Origin: Haematobia irritans
Lineage: Eukaryota > Arthropoda > Insecta > Diptera > Muscidae
DNA length: 64,000 bases
Assembly (NCBI RefSeq): GCF_050003625.1
Contig: NC_134400.1
Location: forward strand, 46,427,096-46,491,095
Direction of reading: 5' to 3'
A model generated the notes under the pieces. The model did no database searches. It worked only from the letters and a program-made list of their open reading frames with translations, and had not been told where the DNA came from. The position numbers and the translations under genes were made by a program. Of this stretch, positions 32,929-44,242 are shown piece by piece. Within the stretch, counting starts at the first letter, position 1. Each line of letters begins with the position of its first letter.

Positions 32929-33240
32929 CATGTCAATCTAACTGGCGGTGTAAAAAAATAAAGTATTATAAAGCGTCAATATTCGTGCTAATCCACTCGT
33001 ATGTTGCCAAGAAGTGGCTTCCTCCCTTTTTACGATTCCTTCCAAATTCCCCACTGCACTGCAGATATGTTTTCCACATCATCGCCGCATTTCTCGTCAC
33101 TGGGACATCCCAATTGAAGTTCAAAATTTTTTCAAAATCATTGTTTTTCAAACCTTTTTTCTCCAGGCCTTATGTTCAAAAATATGTAATTTTACTACCA
33201 CACTTGCCCAAAGTTGCCCACAGGCAACTTTTCAATTTTA
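31974..33240. other. Composite region with inverted GTTGCCTGTGGGCAAC blocks
   Basis: TTAACCCTTTCGACCCCG at about 31971 resembles a piggyBac-type left end, but I find no matching right end. Two 30-bp blocks, 32093-32122 and 33199-33228, are inverted copies with one mismatch; each contains GTTGCC-TGTG-GGCAAC. Between them lie the hAT-like remnant (32216-32888), a 36-nt T run (32889-32924) and a minus-strand frame (33151-32966) with a protein-like composition (NWDVPVTRNAAMMWKTYLQC) that I do not recognise. Confidence 0.45.
32216..32888. mobile_element. hAT-MITE-like CGTGA-rich remnant
   Basis: Left end TAGATGCGCGCGTGAGTGG resembles the TAGAGGTGTGCACGTGA ends of the MITEs at 23995 and 54279. The body is rich in CTCACG/CGTGA words with a GTGAATTT(G/T)ATCGTGA run (about 32570-32740). 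The right end is missing, replaced by the poly-T run. Confidence 0.5.
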
Positions 33241-33454
33241 AAAATTTCTCATCTGTTGTTTTTTTTTTCAATTCTAAGATTTGACTTCCAGAAATATTTT
33301 ATTTGACATGTACTACAATAGATTTAATAAAAACTTTCAACATTTTAGTTGTAATTTTTGAAAAAAGTCACATGTATAAAAACCTCTTTTTAAATTCGCA
33401 AATATTTTTAAAAAACCTATTTTTAAATTTTTGATCAAATGGTTTTACTCGAAA

Positions 33455-33900
33455 GAAATTTTATTTCTATAGAAAATTTTGTCAAAATTGTATTTTTCTA
33501 GAAAATTTTATCAAAATTTTATTTCTACAGAAAATTTTGTCAAAATTTTATTTCTATAGAAAATTTTGTCAAAATTTTTGTTCTTTATAAAATGTTGTCC
33601 GAATTTTATTTCTATAAAAAGTTTTATCCAAATTTCGTTTGTATAAGAAATTGTGTCCAAATTTAATTTGTATAGGAAATTTTGTCCAAATTTCATTTCC
33701 ATAGGAGATTTTGTTCAAATTTCATTTCTATATTTCTATAAAATTTTGTCAAAATTTTATTTCTTCAGAAAATTAATGTACCTCTTAGTTGGAGAGATAT
33801 ATTATGCAAAATCTACCAAAACATCAAGAATTCTACCAATCTACCAAACAGTAAGAAATCTACCATTTTTGGTAGAATTTTACCAACTGTGGCAACTGTG
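33455..33900. repeat. 29-bp minisatellite array with GTGGCAAC boundary
   Basis: About ten 29-bp units (33455-33770), then CCTCTTAGTTGGAGAG, a run of TCTACCAA/AATCTACC words and TACCAACTGTGGCAAC. GTGGCAAC is the inverse of the GTTGCCAC that starts the arrays elsewhere, suggesting the far end of an array-bearing module. Confidence 0.65.
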
Positions 33901-33931
33901 TCTGCAACTTAAAATAGTATTCATTCTTAAT

Positions 33932-36149
33932 TATACCCTCCATCATAAGATGGGGGTATATTAACTTTGTCATTCCGTTTGTAACACATCGAAATGTTGC
34001 TCTAAGACCCCATAAAGTATATATATTCTGGGTCGTGGTGAAATTCTGAGTCGATCTAAGCATGTCCGTCCGTCCGTCCGTCCGTCCGTCTGTTGAAATC
34101 ACGCTAACTTCCGAACGAAACAAGCTATCGACTTGAAACTTCGCACAAGTAGTTGTTATCGATGTAGGTCGGATGGTATTGAAAATGGGCCATATCGGTC
34201 CACTTTTACGTATAGCCCCCATATAAAGGGACCCTCAGATTTGGCTTGTGGAGCCTCTAACAGAAGCATATTTCATCCGATCCGGCTGAAACTTGGTACA
34301 TGGTGTTGGTATATGGTCTCTAACAACCATGCAAAAATTGGTCCACATCGGTCCATAATTATATATAGCCCCCATATAAACCGATCTCCAGATTTGGCTT
34401 GCGGAGCCTAAAAGAGAAGCAAATTTCATCCGATCCGGCTGAAATTTGGTACATGATGTTGGTATATGGTCTCTAACAACCATGCAAAAATTGGTCCATA
34501 TCGGTCCTTAATTATATATAGCCCCCATACAAACCGATCCCCAGATTTGGCTTATGGAGCCTCTAAGAGAAGCACATTTCATCCGATCCGGTTGAAATTT
34601 GGTACATGGTGTTGGTATATGGTCTCTAACAACCATGCAAAAATTGGTCCACATCGGTTCATAATTTTATATAGCCCCCATATAAACCGATCCCCAGATT
34701 TGGCTTGCGGAGCCTAAAAGAGAAGCAAATTTCATCCGATCCGGCTGAAATTTGATACATGGTGTTGATATATGGTCTCTAACAACCATGCAAAAATTGG
34801 TTCACATCGGGTTATAATTATATATAGCCCCCATATAAACCGGTCCCCAGATTTGGCTTGCGGAGCCACAAAGAGAAGCAAATTTCATCCGATCCGGCTG
34901 AAATTTGCTACATGATGTTGGTATATGGTCTCTAACAACCATGCAAAAATTGGTTCACATCGGTCCATAATTATATATGGCGCCCATATAAACCGATCCC
35001 CAGATTTGGGTTGCGGAGCCTCAAAGAGAAGCAAATTTCATCCGATCTGCCTCAAATTTGGTACATGATATTGGTATATGGTCTCTAACAACCATGCAAA
35101 AATTGGTCCACATCGGTCCATAATTATATATGGCGCCCATATAAACCGATCCCCAGATTTGGCTTGCGAAGTCTCCAAGAGAAGCAAATTTCATCCAATC
35201 CGGTTGTAATTTGGAACATGGTGTTAGTATATGATCTTTAACAACCGTGCCAGAATTGGTCCATATCGGTCCATAATTATATATAGCCCCCATATAAAAC
35301 ATTCTCCAGATTTGACCTCCGGAGCCTCTTGGAGGAGCAAAATTCATCCGATCCGGTTCAAATTAGGCACGTGGTGTTAGTTATGGTCGCTAACAACCAT
35401 ACCAAAATTGGTCCAATCACACAAAAATTGGTCCATATCGGTTCATAATCATGGTTGCCACTAGAGCCAAAAATAATCTACCAAAATTTTATTTCTATAG
35501 AAAATTTTGTCAAAATTTTATTTCTAGAGAAACTTTGTTAAAATTTTATTCGGTTCATAATAAAATTTTCATCATTGTCAAAATTTTATGTCTATAGAAA
35601 GTTTTGTCAAAATTTTATTTCTATAGAAAAATTTGTCAAAATTTTATTTCTATAGAAAAATTTGTTCAAATTTTATTCGGTTCATAATCATGGTTGCCAC
35701 TCGAGCCAAAAATAATCCTCCAAGATTTTATTTCTATAGCAAATTTTGTCAAAAGTTTATTTCTATAGAAAATTTTGTTAAAATTTTATTTCTGTAGAAA
35801 TTTTTGTCAAAATTTTTATTTCTGTATAAAATTATTTATTTCTATAGAAAATTTTGTTAAAATTTTATTTCTGTAGAAAATTTTGTCAAAATTTTATGTC
35901 TACTTTGTCAAACTGAATTATATACGTATTGGATCGATCTCTTTTGATTTAATATATACCACGTATGGACTTACATACAATTTAGAAGATTGTGTTAGGA
36001 GGTTTTAAGATACCTTGCCATCGGCAAGCGTTACCGCAACTTAAGTAATTCGATTGTGGATGGCAGTGTTTAGATGAAGTTTCTACGCAATCCATGATGG
36101 AGGGTACATAAGCTTCGGCCTGGCCGAATTTACGGCCGTATATACTTGT
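33932..36149 (+). mobile_element. Family A element, copy 7 (full length, 2.2 kb)
   Basis: 5' TATACCCTCCATCATAAG, five GTCC units, then about eight units spaced exactly 153 bp (landmark AGCCCCCAT at 34214, 34367, 34520, 34673). Two TTGCCACT boundary motifs with 29-bp arrays follow (35450-35900), then GGATCGATCTCTTTTGATTT and the 3' end CCATGATGGAGGGTAC, GGCCTGGCC and TATATACTTGT. Confidence 0.9.
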
Positions 36150-37600
36150 TTTTCCTTGATATTTTCTAAGTTCTAACATTTATAAAAGGCAACTCTGAAA
36201 TACATTCAATTGATTAGATATTGGTTTTTATATTCTTCCGTGCTTAAAATGATGCCTTGTTTATATTTATCTTTGCACTATCGTATTTATTAACCTATTA
36301 CTTCTCCATTTCATTGCTTAACAATAAATATAAAATTTAATAGTAAAATAAATAAACATTTCCGTTTTCCACTGTAAGTGTTGCATTTAGTTTCCGGCAA
36401 TAATGTTTCCAAAGACACCAGCCGTAAGCAACCGGATACTTATTACCAATAATAAGCAAGACGTTTTTTTCTTGTTTCGCCAAAACCCATTTCACATTCC
36501 ACCATTGGTCGATGGACCTCAGGCAAAAGGACTTGTCTTCTCTCCCACCAAGGACATTGAGGTAAATAAAATAAATGAGCATAAAATTGCAAATTGATAG
36601 TCAGCTTCTGGCAGACAAGCTAGCAGTTCAAATGAAGCGGCAAAGTGCATTCTGTGAAAGTCATAGAATTCCCCAGGGACGTTAAAATTCCACAATGAAA
36701 AACAGGAAGTCACATAAAAATGCCTGTAGATAAGCAACAAGGGGAAAATGCAATAGGGTGTAATCCATTGTTTTTGGGAAAACTTTCAATCACTTCTAAG
36801 TTTAATGAAAAAAGTAAAGTTGCGTTTTTGTTTTGTTTTTTAGTAAAACTTCTCAAATTTCAAGAGAAAATTTATTGTGAAAAGTGTATAACAGATGTTA
36901 GATCGGATACTTAGCCATTCATTTTAAGTTTGGTGAAGTGTTAATCAATATTCTTTACGAGGTTGGAACGATAAGCACTTAGTCTCACTGCCTCATGCAA
37001 GAGTATTCTAAAAGCATTTCTCTATGGCGTAGAGCTTCTTTTTCGATATTATGGGAATTTAACCCAAATCGGATTCCGATTTTTGTTAGATTTTGCGCTT
37101 GTGATAATTAAAATTTAAAAATTAGGGATCTAATACGATATTGACACCTTTCTAAGCAGATATACCCAGCCAGCAAAAAAAGCGTCGCCATGAAAGTAGT
37201 GAAAATGTTATTTTTGGATCCGGAAGTGGTGCAAAATTGACGCAGAAGCGATGAATTTAACATGAATTTAACGGAAGTCCTCCATTTCAACAGCCGTTGC
37301 ACTGAATTTGCATCACTTCTTTAGATTTGATCCGAAGTCAATGTTTTGGATGTAAATTAAAAAATTATGTGATATGTCAAATAAATAATTTTTATAATTT
37401 TTAATGAATTCTAACGCTTGTCGGAAACGGTTGACATCAAATATTTTCAAAAATTCACAATTTTTGCAGATTGGATTTAGCATTTTTTTTCGACAAAATT
37501 TAAATGATTTGTACCCTTTTATGAATTCTTACCCTGTTTTTAAGCTATTTGACAAACAACACAAAAAAAGTTAACATTACCCATTAAAAGTATGAAAAAA
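36150..37600. other. Spacer between two opposed family A copies
   Basis: No gene recognised. A CCCAGCAAAA-type repeat lies at 37148-37335 (CCAGCAAAAAAAGCGTCGCC, GGATCCGGAAGTGGTGCAAA). The remainder, 36150-37140, may be unique; its short open frames on both strands show no family features. Confidence 0.4.
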
Positions 37601-40115
37601 ACAAGTATATACGGCCGTAAGTTCGGCCAGGCCGAAGCTTATGTACCCTCCATCATGGATTGCGTAGAAACTTCTTCTAAACACTGCATTCCACAATCGA
37701 ATTACTTAAGTTGTAGTAACGCTTGCCGATGGCAAGGTATCTTAAAACCTCCTAACACCATCTTCTAAATTGTATACAAGTCCATACGTGGTATATATTA
37801 AATCAAAAAAGATCGATCCAATATGTATATAATTCAGTTTGACAAAGTAGACATAAAATTTTGACAAAATTTTCTACAGAAATAAAATTTTAACAAAATT
37901 TTCTATAGAAATAAAATTTTCACAAAATTTTCTATGGAAAGAAAATGTTGACAAAAATTTCTACAGCAATAAAATTTTAACAAAATTTTCTATAGAAATA
38001 AACTTTTGCCAAAATTTTCTATAGAAATAAAATCTTGGTAGATTATTTTTTGGCTCGAGTGGCAACCATGATTATGAACCGAATAAAATTTGAACAAAAT
38101 TTTCTATAGAAATAAAATTTTGACAAAATTTTCTATAGAAATAAAATTTTAGCTATGATGAAAATTTTATTATGAACGGAATAAAATTTTAACAAAATTT
38201 TCTCTAGAAAAAAAATTTTGACAAAATTTTCTATAGAAATAAAATTTTGGTAGATTATTTTTGACTAGAGCCAAAAACCATGATTATGAACCGATATGGA
38301 CCAATTGTGTGATTGGACCAATTTTGGTATGGTTGTTAGCGACCATATACTAACACCACGTTCCTAATTTGAACCGGATCGGATAAATTTTGCTCCTTCA
38401 AGAGGCTCCGGAGGTCAAATATGGAGAACGTTTTATATGGGGCCTATATATAATTATGGACCGTTATGGACCAATTCTGGCACGGTTGTTAAAGATCATA
38501 TACTAACACCATGTTCCAAATTACAACCGGATTGGATGAAATTTGCTTCTGTTGGAGACTTCGCAAGCCAAATCTGGGGATCGGTTTATATAGGGCCATA
38601 TATAATTATGAACCGATGTGGACCAATTTTTGCATGCTTGTTAGAGACCATATACCAACCTCATGTACCAAATTTCAGCCGGATCGGATGAAATTTGCTT
38701 CTCTTTGAGGCTACGCAAGCCAAATCTGGGGATCGGTTTATATGGGGGCTATATATAATTATGGACCGATGTGGACCAATTTCTGCATGATTGTTAGAGA
38801 CCATATACCAACATCATGTACCAAATTTCAGGCGGATCGGATGAAATTTGCTTCCCTTTGAGGCTCCGCAAGCCAAATCTGGGGATCGGTTTATATGGGC
38901 GCTATATATAATTATGGACCGATGTGGACCAATGTTTGCTCGGTTGTCAGAGACCATATACCAATACCATGTACCAAATTTCAGCCGGATCGGATGCAAT
39001 TTGCTTCTCTTTGAGGCTTCGCAAGCCAAATCTGGAGATCGGTTTATATGGGGTCTATATATAATTATGGACCGATGTGGACCAATTTTTGCATGGTTGT
39101 TAGAGACCATATACCAACCTCATGTACCAAATTTCAGCCAGATCGGATGAAATTTGCTTCTCTTTGAGGCTCCGCAAGCCAAATCTGGGGATCGGTTTAT
39201 ATGGGGGCTATATATAATTATGGACCGATGTGGACCAATTTTTGCATAATTGTTAGAGACCATATACCAACACGATGTACCAAATTTCAGCCGTATCGGA
39301 TGAAATATGCTTCTCTTAGAGGCTCCACAAGCCAAATCTGGGGATCGGTTTATATGGGGGCTATATATAATTAAGGACCGATATGGACCAATTTTTGCAT
39401 GGTTGTTAGAGACCATATACCAACATCATGTACCAAATTTCAGCTGGATCGGATGAAATTTTCTTCCCTTTGTGGCTCCGCAAGCCAAATCTGGGGATTG
39501 GTTTTTATGGGGGCTATATATAATTATGGACCGATGTGGACCAATTTTTGCATGGTTGTTAGAGACCATATACCAACACCATGTACCAAATTTCAGCCGG
39601 ATCGGATGAAATTTGCTTCTCTTTTAGGCTCCGCAAGCCAAATCTGGGGATCGGTTTATATGGGGGCTATATACAATTATGGACCGATGTGGACCAATTT
39701 TTGCATGGTTGTTAGAGACCATATACCAACACCATGTTCCAAATTTCAGCCGGATCGGATGAAATATGCTTCTGTTAGAGGCTCCACAAGCCAAATCTGA
39801 GGGTCCCTTTATATGGGGGCTATACGTAAAAGTGGACCGATATGGCCCATTTTCAATACCATCCGACCTACATCGATAACAACTACTTGTGCCAAGTTTC
39901 AAGTCGATAGCTTGTTTCGTTCGGAAGTTAGCGTGATTTCAACAGACGGACGGACGGACGGACGGACGGACGGACGGACGGACATGCTTAGATCGACTCA
40001 GAATTTCACCACGACCCAGAATATATATACTTTATGGGGTCTTAGAGCAATATTTCGATGTGTTACAAACGGAATGACAAAGTTAATATACCCCCATCCT
40101 ATGATGGAGGGTATA
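37601..40115 (-). mobile_element. Family A element, copy 8 (full length, 2.5 kb)
   Basis: Reverse orientation: left end ACAAGTATATACGGCCGTAA, right end CCTATGATGGAGGGTATA. About ten 153-bp units, 29-bp arrays at 37860-38260, and nine GGAC units at 39948-39983, the longest GTCY tract in the window. It faces copy 7 across a 1.45-kb spacer. Confidence 0.9.
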
Positions 40116-40323
40116 ACAAGTTATAAAAAACTTAATTAAAATAACTTCCTGGGTAGTTGAACATCATTGGGAGTGCATCTTCTGGAAGTGCTTTTAAATT
40201 TGTGCTTTTGGAAGAACTTCCACATTTTTTTGCTGGGCAAATATAATCAGGTAGAACTAGATGTAGTTATATATAATCCCATGCATCAGATCAAACAATA
40301 GTATACACCTTTCAAACACGGTT
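40116..40323. repeat. CCCAGC-type fragment
   Basis: From CCTGGGTAGTTGAACATC to ACATTTTTTTGCTGGG (about 40150-40237) the ends are inverse, with GGAAGTGC words inside, so this may be a short complete member of the CCCAGCAAAA group. Confidence 0.4.
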
Positions 40324-42075
40324 GCCACCGTTGATAGAATTCTACCAATAACGGCAGATTTTTTTGTGTTTAGAAGATTGGTAGAATTCTTGATGTTGTG
40401 ATATATTTTGCAAAATATTCCTCTCCAATTAATTTTGACAAACTTTTCTATAGAAATAAAATTTTCACAAAATTTTCTATAGAAATAAAATTTTCTATAG
40501 AAATAAAATTTTCTATAGAAATAAAATTTTCACAATATTTTCTATAGAAATAAAATTTGTGACAAAATTTTCCATAGGAATAACATTTTCACAAAATTTT
40601 CTTTAGATATAAAATGTTGACAAAATTTTCTCTAGAAATAAAATGTTGGCAAATTTTTCTATAGAAATAAAATGAAAATGAAATAAAACTTTTACAACAT
40701 TTTCTATAGAAGTAAAATTTTGACAACATTTTCTATAGAAATAAAATTTGGAGAAAATTTTCCATAGAACTAAAATTTAGACAAAATATTCTATAGAAAT
40801 AAACTTTTACAAAATTTTCTACGGAAATAAAATTTTGACTAAATTTTCTATAGAAATAAAATTTGGAGAAAATTGTTTATAGAAATAAAAATTGGACCAA
40901 ATTTTCTATAGAAATAAAATGTTGACAAAATTTTCTACGGAAATAAAATGTTCACAAAATTTTCTACGGAAATAAAATTTTAACAAAATTTTCTATAGAA
41001 ATAAAATTTTAACAACATTTTCTACAGAAATAAAATTTTGACAAAATATTCTAGAGAAATAAAATTTTCTATAGAAATAAACTTTTTACAAAATTTTCTA
41101 TAGAAATAAAATTTGTGACAAAATTATAAATAAAATTTTCTCAAAATTTTCTATAGAAATAAAATTTTGACAAAATTTTCTATAAAAATAAAATTTTCAC
41201 AAAAATTTTCTATAGAAATAAAATTTTTACAAAATTTTCTATAGAAATAAACCTTTTACAAAATCTTCTACGGAAATAAAATTTTGACAAAATTTTCTAC
41301 GGAAATAAAATTTTCTATAAAAATAAAATTTTGACAAAATTTTCTATAGAAATAAAATTTTCACAAAATTTTGTATAGGAATAAAATTTTCACAAAATTT
41401 TCTATAGAACTAAAATTTTCACAAAATTTTCTATAGAACTAAAATTTTCACAAAATTTTCTATAGAAATAAACATTTTACAAAATCTTCTAAATATAAAT
41501 ATAGAAATAAAATTTTCTATAAAAATAAAATTTTGACAAAATTTTCCATAGAAATAAAATTTTCACAAAATTTTGTATAGAAATAAAATTTTCACAAAAT
41601 TTTCTATAGAAATAAAATTTTCACAAAATATTCTATAGAAATAAAATTTTCACAAAATTTTCTATAGAAATAAAATTTGTGACAAAATTTTCTATAGAAA
41701 TAAAATGTAGACCAAATATTCTATGGAAATAAACTTTTACAAAATTTTCTATAGAAATAAAATTTTCACAAAATTTTCTACGGAAATAAGATTTTCACAA
41801 ATTTAAAATTTTCACAAAATTTTCTATAGAAATAAAATTTTGAGAGATTTTTTTATAGAACAAAAATGGAAAACATTTTCTATAGAAATAAACTTTTAAC
41901 AAACTTTTCTACGATAATAAAATTTTGACAAAATTTTCTACGGAAAAACACTTTTGACAAAATTTTCTACGGAAATAAAATTTTCTATAAAAATAAAATT
42001 TTGACATCATTTTTTGGTAGTTTTTGGTTCCATTTTTTTCAAATTTTTGTGGATTATTTTTTACTCGAGTGACAA
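40324..42075. repeat. Long 29-bp minisatellite array with GTTGCCAC boundary (module F)
   Basis: About 1.57 kb (40437-42005) of units ATTTTCTATAGAAATAAAAT with TTTTGACAA or TTTTCACAA. The left boundary is GGTTGCCACCGTTGATAGAA with TCTACC/GGTAGA words. The right boundary ATTTTTTACTCGAGTGACAA is the inverse of the TTGCCACTCGAGCCAAAAATA boundary seen within family A copies. Units hold the perfect palindrome TTTCTATAGAAA. No family A ends adjoin it, so the array exists as a separate module. Confidence 0.75.
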
Positions 42076-42089
42076 TCGTACTTCTTCAA

Positions 42090-42241
42090 AGGTGAATCAT
42101 AGTGTAAGTATGAATGGTGACCGCTACCGTGAAATGATATCCATAAGACAAGAGGTTGTCTTTCGGTACAGTCAAATTGGGGTACGAACTGCTGCTCTTG
42201 ATTTGTTCGTTTGGAAACGGGCACAAATAGCAGTCGAATAA
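42090..42241 (+). pseudogene. mariner-superfamily transposase fragment
   Basis: The frame reads VNHSVSMNGDRYREMI, then after an apparent deletion RTAALDLFVWKRAQIAVE, stop. V.VNGDRYREM followed by the DLTPLDFFLWG-type motif is found in a group of Tc1/mariner-superfamily transposases related to retrovirus-integrase-like DDE proteins. Here the central catalytic part is missing and the second motif is degraded. The call is tentative, from two short motifs in the correct order. Confidence 0.4.
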
Positions 42242-43158
42242 GGAAATCATTGCCCTCTATAAAGCTTATAAAGCAGGCCTAGAGAAACCCCCGTTTTTCA
42301 AACGATTTAAAGTTAGTTTTAAGTTATATCGAATTAAAGGAACCACTCTATTTTTATCGACTAAGTATTTATGATACCATCCTCGTCTGTTCTCATTACC
42401 ACAAATTTTCAAATTCAATTTATTTTACTTTCTCATTTTCCATTCACTATAAGGCCAAAGTTTATGGTTTCCAACTTTTCGTTATAAATAAATTTTGGTA
42501 TTTTGTGTTTCATTTTTGTTTTCTTTTTATGGGTTTTCACATTTCCACCATTTCTATACGATAAGAGTTTATGGTATTGGAGGATATTAACAGCATTCTA
42601 CTGCCTAATGTATATCAAAGTTATGCCATATCGAAAAGAAACTTTCATTTTCTACCACCACCCTCGAAATATTAACAAGTTTATGTAGACGAAAATATTT
42701 GCACAATTTTCATGCAAACATATTTGTTTATTGTGTAATCTGGATTGACATACACTAAAAACATAAAAACTTGATCATATAGAATATAAAGGTTTTATAA
42801 TAGGGAACTATAAATATTTAGATTCCACTGTTAGAAAAGCTTGGTAATATATTATTAAAATGTACCATTAAAATTTAGGTTATTGCAATGATATTTTTAT
42901 TAAATAACGAAATAACTCACACTATTTATGTATATTTTCATAACGTTATCGGAAAAAATGCCATTGGCTCTATTTTAATGATATTTTCTTTCTGTGTATG
43001 AGTTCAGTATTCAGCTTGTGGTGCGCCCTAACTTCCTCTTTCCATCGTACCCTTATTTTATTCCAGGAACTAAGGAGTACCTAAGAAATTCTCTAATTTG
43101 TTTCCAAGCTGGGACAAGCAATCACCTCTTTACCGATATGGTTAACTCGTTATCTAGT
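42242..43158. other. AT-rich spacer, nothing recognised
   Basis: No gene seen. Phrases TTTATGGTTTCCAACTTTTC and similar T-rich sequence only. Confidence 0.35.
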
Positions 43159-43345
43159 AGGTTAGGTTAGGTTAGGTGGCAGCCCGATGTATCAGGCTCA
43201 CTTAGACTATTCAGTCCATTGTGATACCACATTGGTGAACTTCTCTCTTATCACTGAGTGCTGCCCGATTCCATGTTAAGCTCAATGACAAGAGACCTCC
43301 TTTTTATAGCCGAGTCCGAACGGCGTTCCACATTACAGTGAAACC
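43159..43345 (-). mobile_element. 5'-truncated SINE
   Basis: AGGTTAGGTTAGGTTAGGTG through TTCCACATTACAGTGAAACC matches the 3' half of the SINE at 63203-63543 with about 98 percent identity by eye. The tRNA-like head is absent. It joins a family C copy directly. Confidence 0.85.
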
Positions 43346-44242
43346 AAAATCGGTTCAGATTTAGATATAGCTCCCATATATATATTTCGCCCGATATGGA
43401 CTTATATGGCCCCAGAAGCCAGAGTTTTATACCGATTTGCTTGAAATTTTGCACAAGAAGAACAATTAGTACTATAGTCGAGTGTGCCAAATTTTTTTGA
43501 AATCGGTTCAGATTTAGATATAGCTCCCATATATATCTTTCGCCCGATATGGACTAATACGGTCCCAGAAGCCAGAGTTTTACCCCAATTCGGTTTAAAT
43601 TTTTCACAGGGAGTAGAATTAGCATTGTAGCTATGCATGCCAAATTTGGTTGAAATCGGTTCAGATTTAGATATAGCTCCCATATATAGCTTTCGGCCGA
43701 TTTACACTCATATGACCACAAAGGCCAATTTTTTGCTCCGATTTAGTTGAAATTTTGCACAGAGAGTAGGATTAGCATTGTAGCTATGCGTGCCAAATTT
43801 GGTTGAAATCGGTTCAGATTTAGATATAGCTCCAATATATAGCTTTCGGCCGATTTACACTCATATGACCACAGAGGCCAATTGTTTGCTCCGATTTAAT
43901 TGAAATTTTGCACAGGGAGTAGAATTAGCATTGTCGCTACGCGTGCCAAATTTGGTTGAAATCGGTTCAGATTTAGATATATCTCCCATATATAGCTTTC
44001 GGCCGATTTACACTCATATGACCACAGAGGCCAATTTTTAACTCCGATTTAGTTGAAATTTTGCACAGGGAGTAGAATTAGCATTGTAGCTATGCGTGCC
44101 AAATTTGGTTGAAATCGGTTCAGATTTAGATATAGCTCCCATATATATGTTTTTCTGATTTCGACAAAAATGGTCAAAATCGCCACTACTTAGTCGTAAA
44201 GTTGTAAAAATTACTCTAATTTTCCTAAACTTCTAATACATA

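Noticed and set aside
36337..36582. Possible host exon between the two opposed family A copies
   Set aside because: Open frames occur on both strands, with no domain features or convincing splice sites.
33932..40115. Long terminal repeats of a single large foldback transposon
   Set aside because: Both arms are ordinary family A copies with their own ends, and the spacer has no element features.
40437..42005. CRISPR-like regular repeat array
   Set aside because: The 29-bp units are contiguous without spacers, decayed and AT-rich, and the context is eukaryotic; this is a minisatellite.
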